From Amorphophallus konjac (lineage: Eukaryota > Streptophyta > Magnoliopsida > Alismatales > Araceae), in contig CM040118.1 in assembly GCA_022559845.1 (NCBI GenBank), positions 235,337,224 through 235,401,223 of the forward strand: 64,000 nucleotides of DNA. Reading direction: 5' to 3'. Position 1 is the first letter of the stretch; the number at the start of each line of letters is the position of its first letter. This document shows positions 1-10,230 of the stretch, piece by piece. The position numbers and the translations under genes were made by a program. Below the pieces are notes generated by a model. That model saw nothing but the letters and a program-made list of their open reading frames with translations, ran no database searches and had not been told where the DNA came from.

Positions 1-2369
1 GGATCTCGCGTAGAAGCTACTTCCTCCCTATATTGCTCCCACCATAGCTCTACTGACTTAGACATCGGAGGGTTTTTCCCAGGGACTCATCCATGGGTCC
101 CCTGATCCGTTTCCCTTTCTTACAGTTCACAATCCGGTGATCCTCTGCCCGCTCAGGACCCGCGCGAGATCACGCCGCTTCACTATGCATATAGTTGGCC
201 TATGCATCGTTATCATGACTAGGACAGTGGTAGTATGTTGATTTCCAGACATGTTATGTTTTCATAAACCTTTACTTAGTTTACTGCCAGCAGGTTCTCT
301 AACGCACTAACGTAAGACCGTCACATGCATGTAACGGCCTTACAATAGACCGTCACATCATGTTATGCTTTTATTTGTTCTATTGTCTCTGACGCACCCT
401 AGCAGGAGCGTTACACCACTGTAACGGCCCCTCGATAAACCGTCACAATACTGTAACGCACCTATCCTAGACCGTCAGATACCTGTGTTCTGTCAGCCCA
501 CGGCAGAATAATAACCAGTTAAGTTTACTTATAAATAAGCTTAGATAGCTAAGTTTGGACCTATTATCATGACTTTGAGTTTAGTTTTTGATTCATAATC
601 AAATTGCATGATTAATGTGTCTTAGGTTATATTAAGTTATGCTAATTTCATTGGCTAAAACTCTATAGTTTTGTATTCTAAATCATGATTTTCCAAAGTT
701 GTATTGACGGAGTTTTATCTTGGTTTCATAATGTTACACATTCTTTCCTATCTATAGAGTCATTTCTTTAAGTATATGGCACATATTCTGGTATGTTGTC
801 CATTAGTTCACTTTGTACTACAGGAACACTATTCTTGGACATGGGGACCTCTCTATTGGATATTCCTTCCAATGGACTAGAAAATCTTTTTTCAAGGCCT
901 CCGTAATTCTACGCGAGCCAGGGATTCTCACTAGGACACCGAGTTGGTTGTACCATTAAAGCCCATTGATTAGATTACACTATCGATGATTTTTGGTTAT
1001 CAGTAATGTAACGGCTCTATGTTGGATGATCAGGCACAAGTAACGGCCCAATATACGACCATCGCATTCCACTGAGTCTGATTTCTTGGTTCTGGATTCA
1101 GACTAATGTAACGGCCCAATACTGGAGCGTCACATGATGTAACGGCCCACTATACGACCGTCACACTGCTTGAGTATTTTAACCCAAGGTGGACCAAGGG
1201 TTGATATTCCAAGGTTTCTAGATGGACTATTAATGATCTAGAACTTATCATATTGATCAAGAAACCTAATATAATGGATGGAAGATAAAGAATGTATCGT
1301 TATGCTGCCGATTTATTTCCATAAGCATAACCTTACTTAAGTCATTCTTGATTTCTCATGATTCTTATTGAAGCATTCATTCATTTGAATTATTGTTATC
1401 ATGAGCTTATTTGAACTCATCATATTCTTAGCCATACTTTATTGTTACATGCGTGGAAAAAGCTTGATTTATACTTGAAGATGCGATCGAGCACTGATTG
1501 TGTTCAAGGGCTCTATGCTAGTCCCCTCGACTGATTGTCGAAAACATACTATTATAAACCATGGGGTATGATGCTACTGGTGTCGCATTGCGCTGGGAGT
1601 ACTTTCTTTATAAATAAGTAAAAAATTCACAACACAATACAGCATGACATGACATCTTGTACATGACTTTCTTGCTTGATATTCCACAGAAATTCATGAA
1701 GTACTTGCTCATCAGCAAAAGATACTAGAGTGATGACTATGTGGCGTGCTAGTACATTCTCGATACATTCTTGTTCATGAAAGGCCAATATCATGTTCTT
1801 GTTTCATTCTTGCTAGTTCATACTTGCTCTCATTCTATCTTACATAATTGTCTTGTTACTTTGGTTTAATCGCATGATTGATCGCATTCGCATGATTTTA
1901 CCTTATTCCTTAAGAGTAAAGACGTTAATTACTTTAATAGTACCTTCATGTTGATGCGAAGATACCTACTGGGCAAGTGTGCTCATTACCTATTTCCAAT
2001 CTTTTCAGGAGATGGAAGCGATTCGAATTCAGATTCGGGTTATACAAGTAGCGGGTCCGAGAGCGAATGAAAGTGTTGTCAAGATGAGAGTGAAGACTTA
2101 GGAAGTCTATATTGTTTAGATCAAGTATCTGTAATTTTTCCCTATTTCTTGAGTCTAGTAGAATGGAAAATGATGAAAAGGTTATTGTAAAAGAATATTT
2201 TGATCGTTTATGAAATGAAGTTGGAGTTTGACTAAATTATTGTGCAATTGCATTTATGTGTGTGATTGTATTGCACTCTGATCGTTCTTACTTTCAAGAG
2301 ACCTACCATGCCGGCTGTTCGCGCTCCCCGAGTTAGTCTTCCGCTGTAATAAAGGCTCGGGGCGTGACA
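1..2369 (+). mobile_element. 3' part of a long LTR, Tekay/Del-type Ty3/gypsy (element A)
   Basis: The stretch ends in GGGGCGTGACA at 2369, the same LTR terminus used by the other Tekay-like elements of the window, and is followed seven bases later by an initiator-Met-type primer site. No 5' LTR terminus (TG...) can be recognised, so the LTR is cut by the window edge or by a rearrangement. The first 180 bases or so (…gacatcggagggtttttccc…) read like a U5 end of a different element, so the true left limit of element A is uncertain. The LTR holds nine evenly built dyads (302-1161) and long AT-rich stretches with no gene. The orientation (+) follows from PBS and gag to the right. Confidence 0.75.
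302..1161. repeat. Dyad array ACGGCC-N8-GACCGT in LTR of element A
   Basis: Nine dyads of 20 bp, each with two 6-bp inverted half-sites separated by exactly 8 bases: 302-321, 334-353, 392-411, 424-443, 456-475, 1011-1030, 1043-1062, 1111-1130 and 1142-1161. Start-to-start distances inside clusters are 32, 32, 32, 32 and 31 bp. Left halves are ACGGCC or ACGCAC and right halves GACCGT with single changes (GAGCGT, GACCAT, AACCGT). The spacer sequence is free but its length is not. The function is unknown. Confidence 0.85.
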
Positions 2370-2376
2370 GTTAAGT

Positions 2377-2388
2377 TGGTATCAGAGC
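2377..2388 (+). other. Primer-binding site (initiator Met tRNA type)
   Basis: TGGTATCAGAGC, complementary to the 3' end of plant initiator tRNA-Met and the standard minus-strand primer site of Tekay/Del elements. It begins 7 bp after the LTR end, slightly further away than usual. Confidence 0.9.
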
Positions 2389-2604
2389 CTAAGTCTCAGG
2401 ACTTAAGGAAAAAGAGTCATGTCATAGGAAAAGTCCCAGGATTAAGGACCCATACCTATGAACTAAGGAAGAAGTTTCCATACCCATGTGAGAATTGGGT
2501 AGAGCCCGGGATAAGATAATTAATTAGCTTTAAGATTGATTTTCATTCCAATTTCATGAGAAATAACAAGTTGTTATATTTCTCTCAGGTACCCTATTAT
2601 TATC

Positions 2605-3061
2605 ATGGCTCATCGTGTAGATTGGGATGGCATGCAACAAACAGTTGCCGGCCTTACTCAGGCATTGCAAACCATAGCGCAAGGTGGCGCCGGGGCAAGG
2701 GCCGGTGACCTACATCGCAATTTTCGGAGTTTAAATCCTCCACGATTCTATGGCTCCTCTAATCCCGACGAGGCAGAGGACTGGATTGACGAAATGAATC
2801 GAATATTTGAAGTCATCCAATGCACCGATCAGGAGAAGGTGCGTCTCGCAACCTTTCAACTTAACAAAGATGCTCGCACCTGGTGGAAGTCAGTTCCGGC
2901 ACCTCCAGCCAATGCACCTCATACATGGGATGGGTTCCTCACCCTATTTCGTGCCAAATACTTTTCGGAGCACGTAAAGGAGCGAAAGGCTATGGAGTTC
3001 GCCACCCTTCGGCAAGGAATGATGATGGTTGCCGAATATGAACTACAATTCTCAAGACTAT
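2605..3061 (+). pseudogene. gag: Truncated gag of element A (Tekay/Del-type)
   Basis: This is the N-terminal part of a Ty3/gypsy Gag. About 152 genuine residues run from MAHRVDWDGMQQ to FSRLYR and include the Retrotrans_gag core (LNPPRF, the WIDEMNRIF helix, ATFQL, ARTWW, YFSEHVKERK). It aligns along its length with the gag copies at 24088 and 29257. After 3061 the frame runs into Cassandra sequence (23 foreign residues) and stops, so the C-terminal capsid part, the zinc knuckle and all of pol are missing. The start lies 16 bp after a good 3' splice site (polypyrimidine tract ending in CTCTCAG at 2588), which suggests that the leader is spliced just upstream of the ATG. Confidence 0.85.
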
Positions 3062-3282
3062 ACAGGCTCAAGAGGTGGCTCCCACTATGTAGCACTTTGC
3101 TCCATTACGGTGTCAAGAGGTGGCTCCTATAGCGTAGCACTTTGCCCTGCATGGCACTTAGTTCCCACACTTCCGACTGGGGTATAGCTCTGATACCATT
3201 CTGTCACGCCCCGTACTCTATACCGTCGAGGTATTGTCCGCTTTGGCCTATCGGCCTCACGGTTTTATTCCTTTCTAATAGT

Positions 3283-3370
3283 GATCGGCTCCAGAATGAG
3301 GGACTTCCCGGGCAAGTCACCCATCCCAGTACTACTCCCCATTATGCACGCTTAACTTCGGAGTTCTTTT
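3283..3370 (-). ncRNA. 5S rRNA-derived segment in Cassandra LTR (copy 1)
   Basis: On the minus strand the segment reads AAGAACTCCGAAGTTAAGCG…GGATGGGTGAC…GGGAAGTCCC, matching the central and 3' part of plant 5S rRNA, including box A (AGTTAAGCGTGC) and most of box C. The first third of 5S rRNA is not recognisable. Box C is altered here (GACTTGCCCGGG instead of GACCTCC[CT]GGG). In Cassandra such segments serve as internal Pol III promoters. This is not a ribosomal gene. Confidence 0.85.
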
Positions 3371-3768
3371 CAAGAACTGAGCCGATACTTTAAAAGATGC
3401 CTCAGTGATATAGCGTACAACTCAACTATATTTGAGGGTGTTACAATCTACCCCTCTTCTATAGGCGACGTCCTCGTCGCTAGACACATATAGCACGCAA
3501 TCACGCAATCAAGCCCCCAGGCAGGTAGGACTCTAGAGGTGGCCCCTACAGGCTCAAGAGGTGGCTCCCACTATGTAGCACTTTGCTCCATTACGGACTC
3601 AAGAGGTGGCTCCCATAGTGTAGCACTTTACCCTACATGGCACTTAGTTCCCACACTTCCGGCTGGGGTATAGCTCTGATACCATTCTGTCACGTCCCGT
3701 ACTCTATACCGTCGAGGTATTGTCCGCTTTGGCCTATCGGCCTCACAGTTTTGTTCCTTTCTAACAGT

Positions 3769-3855
3769 GATCGGCTCCAGAATGAGGGACTTCCCAGGGA
3801 GGTCACCCATCCCAGTACTACTCCCCATTTAGCACGCTTAACTTCGGAGTTCTTT
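3769..3855 (-). ncRNA. 5S rRNA-derived segment in Cassandra LTR (copy 2)
   Basis: This has the same layout as the neighbouring copy: box A AGTTAAGCGTGC and box C GGATGGGTGACCTCCCTGGG on the minus strand. Box C is closer to the plant 5S consensus than in copy 1. Whether it is transcribed cannot be told from sequence. Confidence 0.85.
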
Positions 3856-3949
3856 TCAAGAACTGAGACGATACTTCAAATGGCGTCTCGGTGATATAGA
3901 GTACAACTTAGCTATATTTGAGGGTGTTACACATATCGTGCACAGTCCT

Positions 3950-4622
3950 TGCACCTGCAAGGAAAATAGGATTGCACAGACTTAACCATGCGAACTAAGC
4001 ATTGCACCGACTTGGATCTGCCAAGGCAATGCGCACGGACATAAATGCACAGACCTATATGCATATGAACAGTGACATGCACTGACTTTATTCAATGAAA
4101 TTCACTGACTAAGAATACCATGCATCGACTTTGTTTTGCACTCTACACATATGTATGAAGGACATGCACAAACTCACTACTGAATAAGCTGGGAGTTGCA
4201 CCGACTCTAGAACATGTACAGACCTTGTCACATGCTTAGACCCTAGATAGCTCAGACATGCGAGCAGACAAGGCTGGCCTTGAGGCAGAAAATGCACTGA
4301 CTCAAAACATTCTAAGACGTGGACATGCACGAGGCTATGACTTATTCTGTCAAATGCAAAACTTGCACTGAGGCAAACGATGCACTGACTCTAAGCCATA
4401 TGAAAGAAGAACATGCACGGACTTCATGCAAATGCAATTATGAATAGTGATCTGCATGGACTTTGCCTTCATTTGCACAGGAGGTGCACCGACTATGTGT
4501 GCAATCGTTGCATGGAATGCACCGACCTTATTTGAATACGATAGGGACTTGCACCAACCTGGGTTCAGTTTGCACTGACGTAAATAACAAAATGCTAAGA
4601 TTATGCACCGACCTATTATAGG
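3950..4622. repeat. Array of a degenerate TGCACNGACT motif
   Basis: More than twenty copies of TGCACCGACT/TGCACTGACT/TGCACAGACC occur, for example at 3973, 4003, 4046, 4078 and 4121, mostly 20-32 bp apart and in one direction. The rest of the sequence is not repeated, so this is a motif array and not a satellite. On the other strand the core reads AGTCGGTGCA, close to the AGTCGGTGGCAC motif in the Tat LTR at 43236-45060, which suggests the U3 of a related LTR. It holds no believable ORF. Confidence 0.7.
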
Positions 4623-4826
4623 CACAAATCATCTAAACATTTAAGTACAAAAGTGCAGACAAAACTTATGTGATTATTTGACATATAACATTCATCAAAA
4701 TACACACCATCATCAGGTCAAAGTATAGTCAACAAAGTCAACTCTGTTGTTACCAATCAATCAAAACACATATAGCACAGAGCAGTACATATACTGTTGA
4801 TCAATTCCAGAGGAGACCCAACATTT
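4623..4826. other. AT-rich spacer without recognised feature
   Basis: This is unique-looking AT-rich DNA between the motif array and the TRIM. I see no ORF, promoter or repeat in it. Confidence 0.5.
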
Positions 4827-5374
4827 TGTTTATAGGATCAAGCCCCTACTGTTGCGCTAAAACCTCGAGCTGGTAGCGAAGGCAAAACCGTATTTCCTTA
4901 TGGCAGCGCAGAGCCCCACACTATCATGCTGTGGGCGGACATGAGGGGCTTCGCACATGGACCCCATAATCCATGCGGCGGGTTGGGCTGCCAAGCATCG
5001 ATGGTCCACGTGGGTCCCATACCCCACGTGGTACACACCAAATCTCTAAGGGAGACGCTGGAAAATCCAACAATCTCCCCCCCCAACGGCACCTGGGGGA
5101 TTTGAACCCGTGACCTCGCTCTGATACCAGTTTATAGGATCAAGCCCCTACCGTTATGCTAAAAGCTCGAGCTGGTAGCGAAGGCAGAACTGTATTTCCT
5201 TATGGCAGCGCAGAGCCCCACACTATCATATTATGGGCGGACATGAGGGGCTTCACACATGGACCCCATAATCCATGCGGCGGGTTGGGCTGCCAAGCAC
5301 CGATGGTCCATGTGGGTCCCATATCCCACGTGGTACACACCAAAACCCTAAGGGAGACGCTGAAAAATCCAACA
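4827..5374 (-). mobile_element. Complete TRIM element with a 57-bp interior
   Basis: Two direct repeats, 4827-5073 and about 5131-5374, differ by about 16 substitutions by eye. On the minus strand they read TGTTGGATTTT…CTATAAAC(A). The interior (5074-5130) holds only a polypurine tract next to one LTR (GGGGGGGGAGAT, complement of 5074-5085), a primer site next to the other (TGGTATCAGAGC, complement of 5118-5129), and between them a stretch with a tRNA T-arm/box B-like GGTTCAAATCC. It is non-coding and so depends on other elements. No clear target duplication flanks it (ATTTT left, GATAC right), and the two flanks look unrelated, which suggests a later deletion. Confidence 0.8.
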
Positions 5375-5606
5375 GATACTACAACGCCAGAATCTGAGAC
5401 AGACAATTCCAACTGGGAGACCTCGTTCTAAGAAAAGACGAAGCCTCTCGACCATTGGAGGCGGTGGAAAAGCTGACCCCTAACTGGGAAGGCCCCTACC
5501 GAGTGGTCGAGACGCTCCGAAAAGGAGCATACCGATTATCTACTATGGAAGGGACACCCATCCCTCAAGCTTGGAACACGACAACATTGCGAAAGTTGTA
5601 TTTTTG
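5375..5606 (+). pseudogene. pol: C-terminal end of a Tat-type integrase (pol fragment)
   Basis: Reading to the stop at 5604-5606 gives the integrase C-terminal domain: GDLVLRK, then LTPNWEGPYRV, GAYRLSTMEG and the ending WNTTTLRKLYF. This GDLVLR…NWEGPY…WN..LRKYY pattern is the typical end of pol in Tat-lineage Ty3/gypsy elements. The frame is open from about 5405. Upstream it meets a stop and then the TRIM, so all catalytic residues are missing. It fixes the orientation of the host element as plus and makes the region to the right its 3' part. Confidence 0.75.
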
Positions 5607-7327
5607 AGCTCCTTCCATACATGTAAGAGATAAATTATGATAATAACTCTCATTTTTATTGCATCAACATCTTCATACATCAGATGGGCCATAGCCAATA
5701 CAATATACAAAGAAAAAAAACTGATACAACACGAACTGATTACTCGGTGCAGATGAGGTTAGCAGCTCCAAGCCAAGCCACTGACTCCACCCAGTGTGGA
5801 AACTGGCTCGGATAACAGGATGGCTAACTTTGTCTGCTCGGGAAGTTCGAAAAAGATGGTATCAGTAGGAAAGAAAAAGAAGAGGAGAGTGTGCTCGGAC
5901 GCCAACTCCGTAAAAAATAAGAGAAGGCCTCCTCTGCCAACTCTTTGGAAGATGGAGCATGACGAAGCCATCAAGAATTGATGGTGCGGGCAAGAAGAAA
6001 TAGGGAACAGAAAGCAAGCACCCTCCAAGTGGTGTGAGCAAGGGTAAGAAAAAGAAAAACAAGCACCTTCCAAAGAGTGAGGGCGAGAAGAAGAACAGAA
6101 GAGAGAGAAAGATTTGAACACTCCCTGGGAGGGAGTGGGAGAGGGGGAGCGAGGGTGAAAGAGAGGAGGAGCAATGATGTTGAATGACTTCTTCTCTCTC
6201 AATCATCCCCCCCGGGTGGGGCGGCGGTCTAGAGGTCAGGAGGGAGCACGTCGCCATGCGCCATCCCTTCTTGTACGTCGTCCATTTTTCTATGTCGAAG
6301 CAGCATGAATGCCCTAGCAGCCGCAAAAGTCTTCATCTTCAGAGTCACCGTCCATGCTTCGCCTGTGGACGATCACCAAGAAGAAGGATGGACGCTTCGC
6401 AAGAAAGGGAGGAAGAGACAAAGACTGCAAGGGAAGCCCCAAGTGGCGTAGAGAGGAGGAGACGCCCTTCGAGACCTTTTGTAGGCCGAAGGGGAAGATT
6501 TTTACCTTAATTGATTCTCCCCTCGAAAAGACGTAAGAGGCAGACGTCCTTCCCTAGGAGCAATTACGCAACCTCCCACATGGAACCCTCCCGCAGGAAT
6601 AGGCGAAATGGCAAATCATTCAAAGCGTGGAAAGACGAAAAGGTGCCAGTCTAGCACCAATGACTTGGCCAATCGACACACAAGACTGATTTTTCGGCTG
6701 TGAATCGTGCAAGATCTCCGATTTACTGGCAACCGCAGATACAATAATCATAGTCAGTCCAAGGCGGTAAGAAGCAGTCAATTGTGCGTTGAACACTATT
6801 ACCATTATATAGAAAGAAAAACATTACACAGCCAAGCCAGGTAGAAATTGCAAAAAAGAGGAAAGGAGCCAACAAGGCAAGTACGGTGTTTCCTAATCTA
6901 TGGAAATAGGGGAACTTTGAGAAGTCTGTGGCCCCTCTTGAAGCTTGGTAGGCGGAGGACCCTCGGCGCTCAGAGATTTGCCCCCAGTTCCCTCGGCGAC
7001 GGTCGGCCTGGGCACTGACCCCATTCGTCTGGGAACTGCCTCGACTGTGCGCCCTCCCGAGGCAGCCGAAATTGGTGATCTCTCAACCACTGAACCAGAG
7101 GTATCTACGCTCCCCTGTTCGTCCCTCGACGTCGAGGAAGGAGAATTCGAGCCATCCTCATCTAAGTCGTAGCGTTGCCCGGGAATGAAGACGAGCTCAT
7201 CAAGTACCTGCTATCGGGCCTCAGTGACTATTCACTGAAAGCCTTGGGCGAAACCCTTCCGTAGCCCCCGCCAGTAGCCTGGCTCATAATAGGTTTAGGT
7301 GGCTTGCTTTAGAGCTTCACGGTACTC
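5607..7327. other. 3' region of a Tat element, purine-rich, no sense gene
   Basis: This stretch lies downstream of the integrase end. A purine-rich segment at about 6000-6180 and C-rich patches near 6200 give low-complexity ORFs that I do not regard as genes. On the minus strand an AATAAA-type signal followed by an AT-rich tail lies at 5655-5665, where a transcript of the antisense ORF at 7903-7328 could end. No PPT or LTR start could be fixed. Confidence 0.4.
5655..5665 (-). terminator. Possible poly(A) signal of the antisense transcript
   Basis: On the minus strand the sequence reads GATGCAATAAAAATGAGAG, followed by AT-rich DNA. It lies downstream of the antisense ORF and converges on the end of pol. 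The assignment rests on position and motif only. Confidence 0.3.
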
Positions 7328-7903
7328 TTATGAGCTCCGATAGCACTCGACCGCCTCTACCCCGGCTCCTACTGCCTTCTCCTCAAGCTCGGCCACCCTC
7401 GCTTCCGCCTTGGTCAGCTTTGCCTCGGCTTCAGACCGTGCCACTTCAGCCTCCCTCTTGGCCCGCTCAGCCTCTTGGAGCTGGCCCCAGAGCTTCTCTC
7501 GCTCGGCAGCCCATTCTCCCGACCGTGCGACATGAGCCCGATGCTCCTCTTCCAGGAGCTTGCTTTTAAGCTCGGCCGTGTACCAAGCTTGGGACAATTT
7601 CTCGGTCAGTGACCGAGCTTTCTCTTGGCCCATTCGATCACGTGCCCGGAGTGAGGTCACCTCTCGCCGAAGAACCTCAAGCTCGGAGATCAACTGACCA
7701 ATCCTCCGGTCGGACTCCAAGTAAACTTGGGACTGGATCGTCCCCTCGCTCTCCAGACACACCATAAAGTCTGTTATCTCAGCCCCTAGCTGAGCCATGA
7801 ACAGACCTCCCTCTATGACCCTCTCGAGAAGCATGGGAGGCGAGCAATGCCGGAATTCCTCCCGCACTAACGGAGGTGCCAAAGCTCGGCACCTATTGTA
7901 CAA
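7328..7903 (-). CDS. Antisense coiled-coil ORF downstream of Tat pol
   Basis: A 191-aa open frame on the strand opposite to the pol fragment at 5375-5606. From about residue 70 to 180 it is an almost unbroken coiled coil rich in A, E, K and R (SELEVLRREVTSLRARDR, then EAERAKREAEVARSEAEAKL). The N-terminal 60 residues are more globular. Antisense extra ORFs between pol and the 3' LTR are known from Tat-lineage elements, and position and orientation fit that class. The ATG at 7903 may not be the true start: a second minus frame (8093-7893) overlaps it, and AG sites near 7905-7915 could be splice acceptors, so this may be one exon of a longer gene. No catalytic motif is visible. The function is unknown. 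Confidence 0.5.
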   Translation of the reverse strand: MYNRCRALAPPLVREEFRHCSPPMLLERVIEGGLFMAQLGAEITDFMVCLESEGTIQSQVYLESDRRIGQLISELEVLRREVTSLRARDRMGQEKARSLTEKLSQAWYTAELKSKLLEEEHRAHVARSGEWAAEREKLWGQLQEAERAKREAEVARSEAEAKLTKAEARVAELEEKAVGAGVEAVECYRSS

Positions 7904-8740
7904 GGAGGCCTAAACGGTGAACTGCCCCTGCTGCTTGGGAAGAACCCTCTCTGGGGGAGTCTATAATGACCCAAGATCTGGATACCGGGAAGAACTCGAT
8001 ACCATTCGAATCCTGGCCCGCTGCCCACGAGCCGGAGGACTCGGAAGGGCTAAAAAGGAGTGTGGAGGTACAATGAAATAGGTAATAATGCATGACAATT
8101 CAACAATTAACAAAAATAAATAAACAACTACAACAGTAGAGTCCAGTCCAACAGAAAGTACAGTCTAAAGAAGTAAAACGTACCACATGCCAAGTGAACA
8201 CTCGGCCCGGCGAGCTGGCAACTAAGAACTTCCGAACAGCACCCTCGAACCTCAAGGAAGAACTGCCGCACCTGAAAAGCAGGGGTGAGCCTCCTGTCAC
8301 TGGCTCAGTAGGGATCCTGCGGAACCCCAACCGAGATCAACGGCGATAACGGAAAGGAAAAACCGCAACAACTACAGCAGGAACAGCGAAACGGTGGCTG
8401 GTCAAACCTCGGCACTATAGCTACTCCTACTGTACCGATCAAGCAGAAAGAGAAATCCTGATCTCACAATCAGGAACCGGACCATTCTAACACTAGGCCT
8501 ACCGAGGAAACAGTCACGGCAACCCTGTTGTAGAAGTCTACCCACATAGGCACGACCAACCGGGACCGCACAGTCCCACACTGGCACGACGAAACCTCGG
8601 TGAAGCCACTGGCACCCTGGCCACTACCTCGGAAACACCAGACGGTCCAGAAAACCATGTCTTGCAGACGAGAAACGGAACCAGGAAATAGGCGAGTCAC
8701 GTCTCACGTGACAAGAGTACCTGCCCACCAGAAGCAAGGC
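7904..8740. other. Region upstream of the antisense ORF, no clear gene
   Basis: AT-rich at 8090-8200, then mixed composition. A minus frame at 8093-7893 may be an upstream exon of the coiled-coil ORF. Other short frames have no recognisable content. The region may hold the promoter of the antisense unit, but I cannot place a TATA box with confidence. Confidence 0.3.
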
Positions 8741-10230
8741 CGGATGCATCCACTGACGTCTTAGACCGCGCCTCAGGTGTCCCCCTCGACCCCTAGTGGA
8801 ACGGGGACACCGTACTAGTAACCACAAAGCAAGTGACTAGCTGGGGTCGCGCTCATCAACGCGGGTCCACTGCCCCTAACCATGTGTGCACACACAGACC
8901 ACGCGTCCTAGGTCTGGCCCTCTGACTGGTTTTCCCCTCAGCCGGACTCTGGCGTCAAGACGTGGGGCCTGACGGTAACTAGCCTAAAAACCGTCTCTCA
9001 GGGTAGCCTCGCCACCACTCCCTGGTGGGACCACTCGCGTGTCGGAAGGCTACGACTAGTGTGGAGTCACTGATGTGACCACTCTGCGAGGAGAAACTTC
9101 AAGAACCACGCACGCACCCTGTGCAAAAGTCGAGAAGAACCAAGTGGTGCCGAGCCACTGGACTCTAGACAGTCCCCTAGACTCACTAAATTCAACGGTC
9201 CTTGAGTCAAAAGACTCGGGGTCAAGACCGTTGTACCGAACGGCTCCACGCCGTCAATCTGCCCTAACCCTAGGGTTAGAAACTCGGCACAATGACTCAC
9301 GAGACAGTTCACAACTACTGAGACCATTCCCTCGAAAAGGGAACTAAGAAACCCTCCAGCCCCAGGCTGGGTGACTGGACTCACAGTCCAAGGCCACACA
9401 CATGGCCCACGTGGAAAGCACAGAAGCACGATTCCCAAGGCAACTCACAAGCCGCCACACTGATTCCCCATCCCAGGGAAAAGCGAGAAACCTCCATCCC
9501 CAGGCTGACAACTGGACTCGCAGTCCAAGGCCATACACTTGGCCCAGTCGGGAACCATCTTCCGCAGAAATCCACGACATGCGGGGGAACCCCACCGCAC
9601 TCACACCGATACACGGTGACTTGATCGAGCGTAACATGAAAGCCAAGAACACATGGGGTCACCCGGACGCACCACACCTATGGGCATGCTAATCAAGGTA
9701 ACACGGTACCTCCAGACACCCCAGAAAAATGGACACGGAACTCACGGGGTGTTCGGGACACTCACGAGGCTGAAGGTCGACCACTGGGTCACAACCGGGT
9801 CAACCGGAGACCAACCCGACGGTAAACGGCACGACGAGCACAAAGAATTTCCTAGTGGTCTACACCCTGGACCGCTAATGCCAGCCTAGCGGTCTACCCT
9901 TGGACCGCTAAGCTTCAGGAGCTCGTAACTCCTAGCGGTCACCTCTCAGACCGCCAGACAGGGTGGCACTCCTTTGCCTGACCGCTAGGCGATGCCTAGC
10001 GGTCAGTCGCAAGGCCGCTACCCCATTGACCTCTAACTGACCAAAACACGGTCAAGCAGGAAAACGGTCGTCCTGATGACCGCTAGCCCAAGGGTAGCGG
10101 TCTATCGCGTGACCGCCACCCAGACCCAAGCGGTCCCAGGGTGGACCGCTAAGGCCTACCGATGTTCAAACTGCCTAGCAATCTCCCTGAGACTGCTTGG
10201 GGAGCCTAGCGGTCACTGGAACGACCGCTA
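8741..10230. repeat. Hairpin-rich LTR-like segment with GCGGTC-N8-GACCGC dyads
   Basis: At 9855-10228 a run of 6+8+6 dyads with arms GCGGTC/GACCGC occurs: 9889-9908, 9935-9954, 9999-10018, 10064-10083, 10097-10116, 10130-10149 and 10209-10228. All have 8-bp spacers, and one copy at 9855-9875 has a 9-bp spacer. Several are 33 bp apart. Left of this, other small inverted repeats are frequent, for example GGACT-N3-AGTCC and GGCC-N8-GGCC occurring twice about 130 bp apart (near 9374-9404 and 9504-9534), and CTAACCCTAGGGTTAG near 9266. This architecture matches the LTR arrays of the Tekay elements, so this is probably part of an LTR interrupted at 10695. Confidence 0.7.

Larger units (their letters stand above)
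3062..3931 (-). mobile_element. Tandem, truncated Cassandra (TRIM carrying 5S rRNA sequence)
   Basis: Two 244-bp LTRs (3202-3445 and 3688-3931) read TGTAACACCCTCAAATATA…GGGGCGTGACA on the minus strand, matching the element at 18417. Each is followed on the minus strand by a primer site (GAATGGTATCAGAGC, 3187-3201 and near 3673-3687). A full interior (3446-3687) lies between them and ends in the purine tract AAGAGGGGTAG next to the 3202-3445 LTR. A second interior (3062-3201) is cut off inside gag of element A. The order on the minus strand is therefore LTR-interior-LTR-partial interior. Cassandra has no coding capacity, so its enzymes must come from other elements. No target duplication can be checked because one end is lost. 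Confidence 0.85.

Noticed and set aside
302..1161. CRISPR-like array (phased short palindromes)
   Set aside because: The dyads are degenerate, only 20 bp long, with short unequal gaps, lie inside a plant LTR, and no cas-like gene is present.
5759..6326. Overlapping 147- and 154-aa minus ORFs
   Set aside because: Low-complexity Phe/Ser/Pro/Leu translations of a purine-rich plus strand in two frames; at most the last could be an exon tail of the antisense unit.
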